A stretch of DNA of 64,000 bases from Amoebidium appalachense. Lineage: Eukaryota > Ichthyosporea. The position numbers and the translations under genes are program-made. Under the pieces are notes generated by a model that was not told the DNA's origin, searched no databases, and worked only from the letters and a program-made list of their open reading frames with translations. Of the stretch, positions 39,884-62,316 are shown in pieces. Every line of letters starts with the position of its first letter. Position 1 is the first letter of the stretch. The DNA lies in the NCBI GenBank assembly GCA_963693365.1, contig CAVNZM010000001.1, positions 8,990,001-9,054,000 on the forward strand, read 5' to 3'.

Positions 39884-42659
39884 GGGAAGGGGGTGCAAGC
39901 GGAGAGGATAAGAATAGAGCGATTATAGTAGGACTAACTATACAGGTACGCCAAGGCAGACACGGTGAAGTGGACAGAAATACAAGCACCAAAGAAAAAC
40001 AGAATATATACAGCACAAGCAGGGCCCAGGGTCACGTGAGCTCCAAGTCGTTCACAGGCCCGGCAGGGGGGGGGGGGGGAGGGAGGGGCGGGTCGAGCAG
40101 AGGGGTGTGAGTTCAGAGAAGACCTTCACATGTAGGTAATAGGCCAAACCCACCAGACAAAGGTAAAAAAAAGGATGTCACACAAGATGCGCAAGAGGCT
40201 TGCGGTATTCAATGAACAAAGACAATAGCTAACTTTGGCGTAACGGACAGCCCGACAGACATGCGTGGATGCGAGGCAGTTTAATGCAAGTGGCAGAACA
40301 CACCAATCTACCCACAGCACGCAGCAGGGTAGCAATCAGCGGGCGACTGTCCGGGGGGGGGGGGGGGGGGGGGGAGAAGGGGGGAGGGGAGCGGAGGGGA
40401 AGGGGAGGGGTGAGGATGGGGAGAGGAGGGGGCTAGGGGAAGGGGAAGAAGAGGGTGGAGGCCAAGAGCCACAAAAACATCAAAAAGGCGAGAATTATTG
40501 TAGATTCAATAGAGAAGCAACCCAACCCAGTAATTAGTGGCCGAAAAAGAAATGAGACTTCCGACCTAAATTTTGAATGGGCGGGGGGTATGTGTGGGTC
40601 AAAGGACAGGGGAAAAGGGTTCCCCGGGGGCGGGGGGGGGGGGGGGGGGGGGGGGGGGGATGAAAGGTAAGGAGGGCACAGGCCAGGCAACTAACTAGAA
40701 GAGAGATCCCGACACAAAGCAATATATTCTGGTCCGTACAAGGGAGAGCATGATGGACACCGATTGAGATAATGCAAGAAGAGAATGTCTAGCTCAGACA
40801 GCATCGATAGGTATGGCAGAATAAAAGAACATTGGTTCGTAATACCACGAGACCCGTAAAAGAAATCCCATAGAGTGCACTGTGAGGTTCTGTGGGATAT
40901 CTGAGCTTGGAAAGAATCATAGGAGGCAAGCGGAAAAATGGCCCACGTAGAGAAAAACAACAATGGAGCGCTCATAACTTTGTAGGCGCCATATTTTCAG
41001 GCCGAGTAAGTACACCCGAAATGGCTAACACCAGTAACAGACCATATTCAACCACAGCATTCCTCTCTCTCAATTATAGAGTAGCTCTAGAGGAAGACGT
41101 GGTGGGCAGTGGGACTGTTAATGTAGTGACTAAGAGCAGGCATGGACCTTAAGAACTCTCTCCTCCTTATTCAACTACAAGGATTTCTCTATATACTAGT
41201 ATGCTACTTCGTTCTTTTTCTTTTCGAATTCCCCGCTGTAGAGTTCACAGACAGAGGTTTTTTTTTCTCGCCTCCTCGTGGCGCCAAGTTCGCGAACACC
41301 GTCGAAGGAACACTTCAAACGGCGAAGAAGAGAGGTCCAAATCACGCTGATCATGACGGCCACCTGCCAAATACGGTCATTAAAATGTACAAACAGATGG
41401 CTGATTGGTGCACTTTCTTTCTATATATGGCTACAAAAAACATGGAGCATCCTGTGGCTTTATAAGTCCCAGATATTTGCATTAAATTCATGTTTAAAAG
41501 TGAGGTTAATTGACTTTGGCAACGCTCTAAAACGATTCCTCACTTTTGATTGGATTTGTTGAAGGTGCGGTGTAACCGCAGAAAGCCAGCCAACCGCGTG
41601 GAACCTTTCACCACATTGAAAAATGGGTAGATGTAGCTGCGAAAAAAAGGAACAATGAAGGCAAGAAAATGCATGTAATATATAAAGACGCATGTAAAAG
41701 GTGAGTTCATGATAAAGTAGCACGAAATAAATGCATTATGTTTGCTTTGTGCGGCCCTTTGTCGCTAAGTTGGCTGCTGCAAATCGCAGTCCTGGGTTCA
41801 CAGTGGATTACGCGATATGCCTATTTTAGAAAATGCCAGCCGCGATCGAAGTGACTATAAAAACACAAACTTGCCATTCTGCTTGTCAGATTTCTTTTGG
41901 TGAGTCTCACAATCCAAACCACACACACACACGAGTCCCTCGTGTTCACAATTCCTCCGTTTTTCGTGTGTACGTTTGCGGATCTCTGGCTATTAGTACA
42001 GCGTGGTGGATAGAAACAAATCTTGCTTTGTTATCTAGTTTTACGAAAGGGCAAGTGGTTTCTTTCATATCTTGAAGGATCAGTTTATGCTTTCAACGTT
42101 CAGCCTGATTGCCCTTCCTATGCTTTTTCGTGTCACTAGTACTCGGGGTGGATATCGTCATGAAGACGAGTTCTTTAGGATACTTCCATGCATTGTGCTT
42201 CAGTTTGTGAAGGAGAATACAGTGTCGTGCTCCAAATCTGTTCTCAGATCCTACCACCAATCTTCCGGTTTCTACTTTCTCACTGCACCATCTTCCTCGA
42301 CCTTCTAATTTCTGAAACTGGGGAGTAACGTGTCTCTGTCCCTTGCTTTCCCACTTCCTTTCTTCTACTATCTCTCTATATATATATCTCTCTCTCTCTC
42401 TTTCCTCTCCCTCCCCCCCCCCCCCCCCCCCCTCCCCCCCTCCCCCCCTCCCTCCCCACGCTCTCCTCCCTTCTCTATCCAACCCCATGCCCCCGTCCCC
42501 CGTCCCCGCCTGCTCCTCCCAAACTCTTCTCCCCCTACTAGTGTTATGCACCGTTCACCTTCCTCAAACTATTCATGCCTATGCTTTTGTGCTGTTTTCC
42601 TGTGTAGCAGCCCTTTGTGCTGTTTTCCTGTTTGCTGACTTCAATGCCTTTGCTTCGCA
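39600..42659. other. Region upstream of PGK; no supported exon
   Basis: It opens with G tracts (39601-39644, 40358-40375, 40631-40660) and a T-then-G block (39840-39886). From 40690 the DNA is mostly unique. Features that may belong to the PGK promoter or 5' UTR are TGGCGCCAAG at 41280-41289, ATTGG at 41404-41408, a TATA-like CTATATATGG near 41421 and ATTGG near 41551. A pyrimidine tract ending TTCGCAG at 42660 looks like the acceptor of a 5' UTR intron. Confidence 0.45.
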
Positions 42660-42686
42660 GTGCTAGTCCACAAAACAACCGCCACC

Positions 42687-43518
42687 ATGTCTCTCGGAAG
42701 CAAGCTGGGTTACGAGTCGGTCGACTACAAGGGCAAGCGCGTCCTTATCCGGTGAGTTTTATGTTTTCAAACATAGTATGACAGGGTTTAGGCTTGCTAC
42801 CCTAGCTGGCAGCTAATATATGATATCGTCTTTAACACGTTGGCTATCACCTTTCTTATCCAACCATGTCTCCATCCTCCCCTCCCCCCGTCCCCCCCCC
42901 CCCCCCCCCCCCTCTCCCGCCCCCCTGCTCCCCCCTCTCCCGTGTCCTTTTTCTAACTACCTACCCGTCCCCACTGCCTGCCTGGTTCTACCCCCCCCCC
43001 CCCCCCCCTCGCCCTCCCGCCCTTCTGCCCCCCGAGTGTACCCTCCCATTTGCCTTTTACTTTTGAGTATACCCCATCTCCAAGCCCACCCCTCCACAAG
43101 CCACTCATCTTTCTTTCCTCCTATAGTGTGGACTTCAACGTCCCTCAGGACCAGGATGGCAACATCACCAACCCCGCACGTATCGCTGGTGCTCTGCCCA
43201 CCATCAAGTACTGCCTGGACAATGGTGCTAAGAGCGTTGTGCTCATGAGCCATCTTGGCCGCCCCGATGGCCAGCCCAACCCCACATACAGCCTTAAGCC
43301 CGTGGCTGCCAAGCTGGAGGAGCTTTTGGGCAAGCCCGTTACCTTCCTGCCGGACTGTGTGGGTGCTGAGGTCGAGGCTGCATGCGCAAACCCTGCAGAT
43401 GGCAGCGTTATTCTTCTGGAGAACTTGCGCTTCCACCTCGAGGAGGAGGGCAAGGGTGTTGTCAACGGCGAGAAGGTCAAGCTCCTCTCCCCTCCCCCTC
43501 CCCCCCCCTCCCCTCCCC

Positions 43519-43552
<34 letters not shown>

Positions 43553-44889
43553 AATCTGCCAAGCTTGCTCTCTGCCTCTTTTAGGTACCCCTCTCCTGCA
43601 CACCATGTTCCCTTCTCTGGCTCACGGGCATACATTCAAGTTTACGCGTTCCCCCACTACCCTCTCATTGCCCAATAATTGAGCACCATCTTGTCACACA
43701 TCTACCTCTACATATTCCTCTTCAGACCGCCTGTCTGCACTTGTGTCCATCTTGCTTACCCCATCTGTTCGGACTAACAGAAGAAGGCCTCTGCCGAGGA
43801 CGTTGCCAAGTTCCGCGCCAGCCTGACCAAGCTGGGCGATGTTTACGTCAACGATGCCTTCGGCACTGCCCACCGCGCACATAGCTCCATGGTGGGTGTT
43901 GACCTGCCAGTCCGCGCATGCGGTGCCCTCATGAAGAAGGAGCTCGACTACTTCGCCATGGCCCTGGAGAACCCCCAGCGCCCCTTCCTGGCCATCCTCG
44001 GCGGGTATGTGCCTTAATCCCCCCCCCCCCCCCTTTCTTCAGGGAGCTTAAGAGAAAAGCCACCAGCAGTGTCCAACACAACATTCTTGATAGTATTGGT
44101 GCTTCTGATTGGTCGTTCGTTCTGCTGAACTTATCCCCCTTGCCCCCCCCCCCCTCCCCCCCCCCCCCTCCTTATCCTTCCCCTTCCCCTCCCTCTTTCC
44201 CGCCCTCCCCCCAAAATGCAAGATCCCATTATACACCATAAATTTCAGAGAAAACAACAACATCATTGATGTTTTACTCATGGATGGCCCCTACCCACAC
44301 AGTGCCAAGGTCAGCGACAAGATCCAGCTGATCGAGAACCTTCTTGACAAGGTCGACATGCTCATCATCGGTGGCGGCATGGCCTACACCTTCAACAAGG
44401 TGCTTGACAACATGCCCATCGGCAACTCCCTCTTCGACCAGGGCGGCGCCGAGATCGTGCCCAAGCTCATGGAGAAGGCAAAGGCAAAGAACGTGAAGAT
44501 TGTTCTCCCTGTCGACTTCGTTACTGCCGACAAGTTTGCCGCCGACGCAAACACCGGCTTGGCAAACGCCAAGGACGGCGTCCCAGATGGCTGGATGGGT
44601 CTTGACATTGGGCCCGAGTCCATTGCTCTTTTCCGCGACACCGTCTCTCAGGCCAAGCAGATTCTGTGGAACGGGCCATGCGGTGTGTTCGAGTTCGACG
44701 CGTTTGCCACCGGCACCAAGGAGGTCATGAACGCTGTTGTTGACGCAACGGCAAAGGGCGCCATCTCCATCATTGGTGGCGGTGACACTGCCACGTGCTG
44801 CAAGAAGTTCAAGACCACCGACAAGGTCAGCCACGTCTCCACTGGTGGCGGAGCTTCCCTGGAGCTGCTTGAGGGTATGTTGACTCTTT

Positions 44890-44925
<36 letters not shown>

Positions 44926-45181
44926 ACGCCTCCCCTTCGTTTTCTCCGGCCTCATCACACGGCCTAAGAATTTCAACTTGTTCCCCCTCCTTCCCCTCAT
45001 CACAAGGACCAAGCTTCCCCCATCCTCCCCCTCTGCACCTGTTTTGTGTCTTGTGTTATTAATAGTGTGGGGCCATCCAGTCACTTAGCAGGCCCTTTTC
45101 GTTGGGAATACTTTATCTAACAGTACCTTTCTCCCTGCAGGCAAGGAGCTGCCCGGTGTTGCCGCCCTGTCCTCCAAGTAA
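42687..45181 (+). CDS. PGK: Phosphoglycerate kinase, complete, five exons
   Basis: Glycolytic enzyme that transfers phosphate from 1,3-bisphosphoglycerate to ADP, giving ATP and 3-phosphoglycerate in the cytosol. Exons: 42687-42751, 43127-43475, 43781-44004, 44303-44874, 45141-45181. They sum to 1251 nt (416 aa plus stop), exactly the usual eukaryotic length. Motifs in order: [113 protein letters not shown]. The N-terminus [18 protein letters not shown] shows no mitochondrial targeting signal. The ATG sits in an ideal GCCACCATG context. Codons strongly favour C/G-ending forms (AAG, CTC, GTC, ATC), fitting high expression. The exon 2 donor (AAG|GTCAAG) is weak, and the acceptor of exon 3 could be 3 nt later. 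Introns are short and C-rich. Confidence 0.96.
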
Positions 45182-45322
45182 GCGCCTCGTATTTTAATGA
45201 AAAAATCGCGTAGGCCACAAGTGCGGGCTGGGGCTGTTTACGGTCCCCTCCCAGCACCTGTTTTTTCAACTGTGCGCTGCCAGGCGCATGCGCACAGCGT
45301 ATATATAGACACATGTATGAAT

Positions 45323-45328
45323 AATAAA
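45323..45328 (+). promoter_or_regulatory. Candidate poly(A) signal AATAAA for PGK
   Basis: A perfect AATAAA 142 bp downstream of the PGK stop, in repeat-free DNA. It is the only strong signal noticed in the first 300 bp after the stop. Confidence 0.5.
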
Positions 45329-45840
45329 CGTTAGTTTTAGCCTGTACTATCGGCACATATGTGCCCAATGCTCTCCCACCTGGCCCCGAAACACACACAC
45401 ACACATGCATGCGTGCGCCACCACCACCGCCACAGTGACTGGTCCACCAATCCCCAGGCCGGAAACATGCCAACTAGGCTTCTCCCTGCCCACACATTTT
45501 TGTATCCCGAGTTTTGCTCTGTCGAAAGTGTGAAACATTGCAAAACAATTGACACAGCCATACTCAGAAATTTTATGTATCCCCCTTCCATGCAAAACAC
45601 GATACAGCCATACTCAAAATTGTTGACTAGAAATTCCATATGGAGACACTCAACAATTGCTTGTCAACAATTTTATGTATCCACCCCCTCCCCCCCAAGA
45701 AAACACAGACACACACAAGCCATCATGCTGAAGAAAGAAAGAGAGAGGGAATGGAGAAAAGGCACAGCAAGAGGTTGGGAGTGGGAGGGGGGGGAGGTCG
45801 TGAGGATATGAAAGGGGCAAAGATGCAACTGAGCGGGAAG

Positions 45841-45873
45841 TCACCGTGGCGTACACAGTGTGTACGTCACGGT
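45841..45873. repeat. 33-bp near-perfect hairpin
   Basis: Arms CACCGTGGCGTACAC and GTGTACGTCACGGTG pair at 14 of 15 positions around a 3-nt AGT loop. Outer segments TGCAACT and AGTTGCA add a second paired shell. It contains TACGTCA, a CRE-like half site. Confidence 0.7.
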
Positions 45874-45935
45874 GTAAGTTGCACACTTGGGCACGTGTGT
45901 AGCACACATGCAACTTCTTTTTTCTTGAACACACA

Positions 45936-46023
45936 CACATGGGCAACTTTCTCACACTGGCAGGCTGTGTCAAGCTTCACACATGGGCAACTTTCTCACA
46001 CTGGCAGGCTGTGTCAAGCTTCA
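45936..46023. repeat. Perfect 44-bp tandem duplication
   Basis: Two adjacent copies of a 44-bp unit containing ATGGGCAACTTTCTCACACT and GGCAGGCTGTGTCAAGCTTC. No difference seen. Confidence 0.9.
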
Positions 46024-46828
46024 CAGAGCTGCTGACAGGCAGCTGAGTAGGCTGTCCCAATAAAATAAAATAGATCTATTCATCGATCTATTTTTGATCG
46101 GTACCCCTTCTGTTCTATCAAGTCCCGGCCTAGGCCTGCACACGCGCAGCCGTACGTGAGTCGTGACACTGCTGATTGTCCTTCACTTGACTCAGAGCTA
46201 GGTAGGTAGGAGCCACACCCAACTCCAGCAATTGCTAGTTGGATGTGGTTTGAATAGTGAATAGTAATAAATAGATAATAGAAAGATTATGTGGTTTTTT
46301 TGAATGTAAACGAAGCCCAATTGCCGTCACGCACACCCCTATAGCACATACCAAATCTACCTCCAACTTGTACTAGCATCTAGAGCTCACGGAGTGAAAA
46401 CGGAAGTGGCTCAGGCGAGAAGATAGTTAAACATGATACCAGCACGATTGAGTGATGGGCTCCGGCTTGGGCTGCCTAGGAGACTTTTTTCTACAACCTC
46501 TATACCGCAGGTGTGATTCCCCCTCCCCCCTCTCCAGCCCTGTCTTTCTCCCCTCCTCTTTCCCCTCCCCCCCCTCCCCCCCCTCGCGCTCCCCTTCTTT
46601 CCATCACCTGCCACCTCCCTTTCGTCCTCCCACCCACAAATTCATTCAGAAGTGCTACCTCTACTTTCTCACAAGCCCCCGAACTTAATCCACCTGTTCG
46701 ATCACTCTAGCGATGTTCCAATGTTGAACCCGCTCATTAGCATCTTGCCACTTTCCTTCACTTCTGGAGCTCCCTCCCTCCCATCCCCCCCACTTCCCCC
46801 CCTCCCCCCTTCCACCAGCTTGCCCTTC

Positions 46829-46910
46829 AATGTAACAATGTTCCATTTCTTTACCCGTTCAGTTGCATAATGTAACAATGTTCCATTTCTTTACCCGCTC
46901 AGTTGCATCT
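46829..46910. repeat. 41-bp tandem duplication
   Basis: Two copies of a unit containing TGTAACAATGTTCCATTTCT and TTTACCCGYTCAGTTGCAT differ at one visible position. Confidence 0.85.
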
Positions 46911-46967
46911 TTGCCCCTTGCGTATCCTCACGACCTCCCCCCCCCCCCCCCCCCCCCTCCCTCCCCC

Positions 46968-46998
<31 letters not shown>

Positions 46999-47643
46999 AC
47001 ACACTCCCAACCTCTTGCTGCGCCTTTTCTCCATTCCATCTCTCTTTCTTTCTTCAGCATATGACTTTATTTCTCCTCTCACCCTTCTCTCAATGTGCGG
47101 GTGTGTGTGTGTGGGGAGGGGGGGGGGGGAGGGGGGGCAGGGGGAAGGGGGGAGGGAGGGGGGAGGGGGAGGAGGAGGTGGGGGGGAGGACGGGGGGAGG
47201 GGGGAAGGGGGGGCACCTCCCCGTCATTCTCACGACTTCATCTTTCGATCTTTTTCCCCTTTCAACAACAAAAAGCAGTGTAAAAGAAGACACGGAAATT
47301 TGCATGAAGGCAGTAGTCTGTTCCAGTGCCGTTTTGCAGGCTTTCGTTTTGCCTTTTTGCTGTTGTTCGCATCTGTTGGTTGCGCCTGTCCAGCATACAG
47401 CTACGTGCCCACACCTCTGCACACTTTGCACGCTTTTGCACATGAAACAAGAAACCCGCCTCACAGATCTGCCCGCACACTCACAGAAATAAGTATAAAG
47501 ATCAACCACTCCCCCCCCCCCCCCCCCCCCTCTCTCTCCCACACACACATCCTGCCTTCCCCCTCCCCCTCCCCCCTCACTACCTTCCCTCCCCCCTCCC
47601 CCCCCCTCCTTCCCCTTCCCTTTCTCCTCTCCTCCTCCCCCCT

Positions 47644-47675
<32 letters not shown>

Positions 47676-47933
47676 TCCAAGCACCACTCCCCGACCCAAT
47701 ACGCATGTACCCGTAAGCCTACGGCAGGGCTTCGCATGTGGCCGCATGATACACACATACACAGACGTGCACACACGCAGATGTAGACACTCACATGCAT
47801 AAGCACACGGACACGCGCGCACCCATGTGCAGACACGGAAACGCCACAACACATCATCCCACTCATAAAACAGTTGTAAAGGAACACAAAGAGTGCTGGG
47901 GACCGGGCCGGAGGGGGGGGGGGGGGGGGGGGG

Positions 47934-47985
<52 letters not shown>

Positions 47986-49012
47986 GGGGGGGGGGGGAGA
48001 GAGAGAGGGGGAAAAGGAAGGAGAGGAAACAGCGGTGAGAAATTTGCAGTGAAAAAAAATTGTTTTCTGTGTCTGCATGTTGCTGACTAGCTGGACCATG
48101 CAGGTAGCATCACAACTACAAAATGGGGAGCTGACTTCAACCCAGCTCATTGGTATTTGACCCCCCCCCCCCCCCCCCCCCCCCCTCCCCCCGCGCGTAT
48201 TTGCCCCCATCCCTCCGGGGGGGATCCCTCCCTATATTGTGCGAGGACTATAAGGATCAGGATAAGGTTAACGCAAGCAGACAGAACCAAAAAGCCTTAA
48301 TGCCCCCCTTCCCCCCCCCCCCCCCCCCCCCCCCCGGAGCAAACACACACACACACACCACCACTACCTGCCCCCCTGCATGCCCACGCACACACCACCA
48401 CCACACGCCAGCACTACGCCTATCACCACTTGCGTACATTAAGTGTTCCAACGTGGAAACGTGCAGCTAATAAGACGATGACAACCCTACCTATTGAACA
48501 CTATTAAGGATATAGTCAATGGTATGCCACACACATCTCCAAACAGAGCGTCCTGATCCTCCCCCCTCCCCCCTCCCCCCCCGGAGGCCACCTCTCCCCC
48601 TCGCCGTTACATAACACACATCTCCTGCCCTCCCCAATCCACTTCGCAAGCCTGCCCGTTTCAACCCACACTGCATTTTCCCAAGATTTTTCTCTACAGC
48701 TCTGTTTCGGTTTTACAACTTAACTGAGTTTGCTGAAATAGTTCCTAACATCAAATCCACATCCAGAAACATGTCTGTCACGAGCTACCCAACATAAGGG
48801 CCTGAATGCTTTCATCACTGTATGCGGGGAGAGGGCATTGGCCCAGGCAAGAGAGTCGGATAGGAGAAGGCAGGAAGGTACTCGCAGGACACATCCTCCC
48901 CGCCTCCCCCTCCCCCCCCTTTCCCCCATCCCCCGGCCCTTCCGCATGAACACATAAACACACACACACACACACAAACGCGCGCGCGAGCGCGCTCCAC
49001 ATGAACACATAA

Positions 49013-49084
<72 letters not shown>

Positions 49085-49446
49085 CAATTATCTTTCGTCT
49101 ATTATCTGCCCCCGAAGGAAGATGAGCGGATAAAAGGAAAAAGGAGAGTTGCGGAGGAAGAGAGGAGATGGTGGAGAGGGAGAGGGGAAGGAGGGGGGAG
49201 TGGTAGTTGTGTTTTGCAATGGGGGGCGAGGTGGTGGTGGTGGTGGTGGTGGTGTGTGGGTGTGTGTGTGTGTACGCATGGGACGGGGAAGGGGGGGGGG
49301 GGGGGGGGGGTTACCAATCAGAAGCCTGTGCTAGCATATAACGTTTTTTGTCAATTTGATGCTTTGGTTGCTTAGTTGGCATATCTATTCATAATGGTGA
49401 TATCCCTTTCCGTCTTTTTGTGACTTTGTGTCCGGTTCTGTTCGTC

Positions 49447-50157
49447 CAAGACCAGTGTTTGCATGCACCAAGAGTGCTGTTTTCAATCAAGACCATTTTT
49501 TGCATTCACGAAAACATCTTTTTGCCGGAGAAAAACGAAACCCATAATAGATTTCGACTACAATGCTTGCACTGAAAACGGCCTCCAATCAGATCAAAGA
49601 CAGGCTTTTGCGATACGGCGCGGCTCGAACTATGAAATAATATTTGCTTCGCTCAGGATTCCCGGGCACCGGCCAAGATTATATTCAGGCCGCCATCCAA
49701 TCGTATCGCGAGTTCTGCCCTGTTCTGATTGGAGGCCGTTTTCAGTGCAAGCATTGTACACATTTTCTGCAGATACAATACAGCAGTTTGCATGTGCTAG
49801 AATCACTGTCTGCATCCACCAAATCGCTGTTTGCGCCAAAACCACTGTTTGCATAAACCAAAACCTTGATTTGCCTGTACCAAAACGGTTTTTTGCATCA
49901 TCTGCTGAAACCACTGTTTGCATCCACAACAACCTACCAAAACCACTGTTTGCATCCACAAAAACCACTGTGTGCATCCACAAAAACCACTGTTTGCATC
50001 CACCACAACCACTGTGTGCATCCACCAAAGCCACTTTTTGCACCTTCCGAAACCTTTTTGCGCATCCACCCAAACTCTGTTCCACGACCACCACCATTTG
50101 CATATATCTACTAAAGTCACTGTTTGCATCGTGCTGAAACCACTGTGTGCAACCCAG
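49447..50157. repeat. 22-bp minisatellite (ACCACTGTTTGCATCCAC), interrupted by a MITE
   Basis: The regular core at about 49900-50060 repeats ACCACTGTTTGCATCCACAA every ~22 bp. Degenerate copies extend to 49783 on the left and 50150 on the right, and a few more occur before the MITE (49447-49520). Each unit has TTTGCAT, the reverse of the octamer-like ATGCAAA. The last unit abuts the first recognised GatA exon. A 224-codon open frame across the array is a repeat artefact. Confidence 0.8.
49559..49758. mobile_element. 200-bp MITE with 33-bp perfect terminal inverted repeats, TA-flanked
   Basis: The left repeat 49561-49593 begins CAATGCTTGCACTGAAAACG. The right repeat 49724-49756 is its exact reverse complement. 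TA dinucleotides at 49559-49560 and 49757-49758 would be the target-site duplication, as in Tc1/mariner-type (Stowaway-like) elements. Homology between the arms continues imperfectly inwards. There is no coding capacity, so it would depend on a transposase supplied elsewhere. Confidence 0.85.
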
Positions 50158-60312
<10,155 letters not shown>

Positions 60313-60349
60313 CAGTGTGGGTGGGTATAAAGGTTTCTACTTGTAGAAA

Positions 60350-60355
60350 ATTAAA
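60350..60355 (+). promoter_or_regulatory. Candidate variant poly(A) signal ATTAAA for GatA
   Basis: ATTAAA 38 bp after the GatA stop codon. A variant signal, so only weak support. Confidence 0.3.
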
Positions 60356-60439
60356 GTTGAGATATTTACACTACAAAGCATATCCCTACGTGTTCTTCGG
60401 TTTTTTTTTTTTTTTTTTTTTTTTTGTTTGTTTGTTTTT

Positions 60440-60486
<47 letters not shown>

Positions 60487-60759
60487 ACGGACATTTATTA
60501 TTGGATTGGATCGAAACCACTTATTCGGCCGGATCGCCCATATAATGAGACTGTGTAAATCTATAACCATAGTAAAGGGTTGCTCCTAAGTGTATCTTTT
60601 TCGCACTCCGATCGGCGCTGAGCGCTCATATGGCAGCCCCCTTCGTTCTAAGTGACCCCTCCTTTCCCTGTAAATACGGCCATTTGTGTTGGTGATGAAT
60701 CATTTTAATAAGGCGGGTGATGCAATCATCAATAATGAGACATTCACGTGCATATCTAA

Positions 60760-61009
60760 CAGATAACGTCCCCGAATAAGAACCCCCCCAATAAGATTTC
60801 TCCCCTTGGCAAAATTGGGGGGTTTTTTATAATAATAAAAATCTGCCCCCCGGCTAGTTTTCGGGGTGATGTTATTGGTGGACGCATGAATAAATCATAC
60901 TGAGTGGGCCCCCTGCCAATAAGAATTTGACCCCGACCCCCCCAAAAAAATTTTAATATCCCGCCCCCCGGCCACATTTTGGGGGGTTCTTATTCGCGGA
61001 CGGTATCTG
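60760..61009. mobile_element. 250-bp MITE-like element with 29-bp terminal inverted repeats
   Basis: The left end (60760-60788) begins CAGATAACGTCCCCGAATAA and continues into GAACCCCCC. The right end (60981-61009) in reverse complement begins CAGATACCGTCCGCGAATAA and continues likewise, matching at 27 of 29 positions. Inside are further AATAAGA and GGGGGG/CCCCCC segments that also pair. No clear target-site duplication (CTAA on the left, TATA on the right) and no coding capacity. Confidence 0.7.
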
Positions 61010-61551
61010 TATAATGCTCGGTAGTTTTTGGATATGCATGCCTAGGCTGCTGTAGTAATGGCGACACCCATCCACTTGAGCCGCATAAGTACTACACTAG
61101 TAAGACTGAATTGTTGCTAGAGTCTGTTTGCGTGCGTTCGTGCGTGCGTGCGTTCGTGCGTTCGTGTGTTCGTGCGTGTGTGTGTTCGCGTGTAGGTGCA
61201 TGCATGCGTGTGTGCGTGTGTATGACAATGTATTTCCGATGCATTCTTCTGAACATCCTATGTGCGCATAGCCATTTATTTATAGGTCGCGTGCCCCATA
61301 AATAGATATGTAGGGGCACGTGTCTGCACGGTGTGCTGTTGGTGCCACATGCATGCACTCGAAGTAAAGGGGAGAAATTTTGAATATTTGGGAACGAAAT
61401 TTAAATTCGTGTAAATGGCAATGATGAGGACTGCAATGAAAATAGTAAAATGTTCGTATAGCCACAGTTAGTAACTCAACTCTGCACTCAAAAATTGGCC
61501 AAGCTGCATCGTGACGTGGGAACTTTGAATCGATTCTCCCCCCTCCCCCCC

Positions 61552-61618
<67 letters not shown>

Positions 61619-62117
61619 ACCACCACCACCACCATTTGTGGCAACGTTAACGTTGTATGCCAACGGTTAATTAATAAACACACCCCAGGGAGTGGCTATG
61701 TATTCTTTATTTTGCCACTGTCCTTTTATTTCAGATGCGTCTCTGGGAGATCGGGCCCACCGGTACGTAAGCCCCCTGCCCATGCAATTTGGACACACTT
61801 GAAGTGCTACTCACCCTCTACGTTCTACCTGCCTCGGTGCATGCCTGCACAAACATGTCAATTGTAATATATATCATGACTCACCATGGTATGTATGTGT
61901 GTGGTTACAGTCATAAGCGACTATATAATCATGTAACAAAGTTCTTCCAAATGGCATGTTACAACTTGCTAGACTCAGTACTAGTTAGCTTATAGAGATT
62001 GTCAGAGATCTCAACGGCGTCTCCGGCCAACACACCCCTCAGGCCACTCGGGGTGCACTTCATCTTGCTGTCGACGGAGACTGTCAGTGGTACTCCCTGC
62101 TTCTGTTCACTAACGTG

Positions 62118-62316
62118 TTGCTTGTGCAGAACTCCCAAATGCAATCTCCGTTAAAACACATGCACGCACACGCACGCGCAAACACATACACACACACACA
62201 ACACACACACACCCACACACACACAACACACACACACACACACATACACACACTGCTGCTGCTGCAGTTGCTTGTGCAGAACTCCAAATTGCAATCTCCG
62301 TTAAAACACACGCACT
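62118..62316. repeat. ~46-bp direct repeat flanking CA tracts
   Basis: TGTGCAGAACTCCCAAATGC, continuing AATCTCCGTTAAAACACA, occurs at about 62125-62162 and again, with small differences, at 62273-62310. Confidence 0.75.

Larger units (their letters stand above)
45723..47062. repeat. Inverted duplication, ~115-bp arms about 1.06 kb apart
   Basis: The left arm 45723-45839 is matched in reverse complement by 46899-47062. Shared blocks include CTCAGTTGCATCTTTGCCCC, ATCCTCACGACCTCCCCC, CTCCCAACCTCTTGCTG and CCTTTTCTCCATTCC. The right arm is longer because its C tract has expanded and gained a CA run. Confidence 0.75.
45330..49440. other. PGK-GatA intergenic region / missing GatA 5' exons
   Basis: The N-terminal ~60-70 residues of GatA, with any mitochondrial targeting peptide, must be encoded upstream of 50158, but I could not identify an exon here. 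The region contains duplicated segments (listed separately), C-rich blocks at 46500-46610 and 46930-46984, GT (47936-47983), (CA)n at 49015-49080 and G-rich DNA at 49180-49310. Confidence 0.5.

Noticed and set aside
40691-40975. 94-codon minus-strand open frame in unique DNA upstream of PGK
   Set aside because: No recognisable motif, no splice partners and no conserved copy. The adjoining DNA is low complexity. Not enough to call a gene.
43476-43680. Extension of PGK exon 2 through the downstream open frame
   Set aside because: The extension is C-rich and CA repeat. Ending exon 2 at 43475 and joining 43781 gives exactly 416 residues and a continuous family alignment.
49463-50137. 224-codon plus-strand open frame upstream of GatA as a possible N-terminal region
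   Set aside because: Most of it is translation of the 22-bp minisatellite and of the MITE, and it has no GatA-like sequence before 50158.
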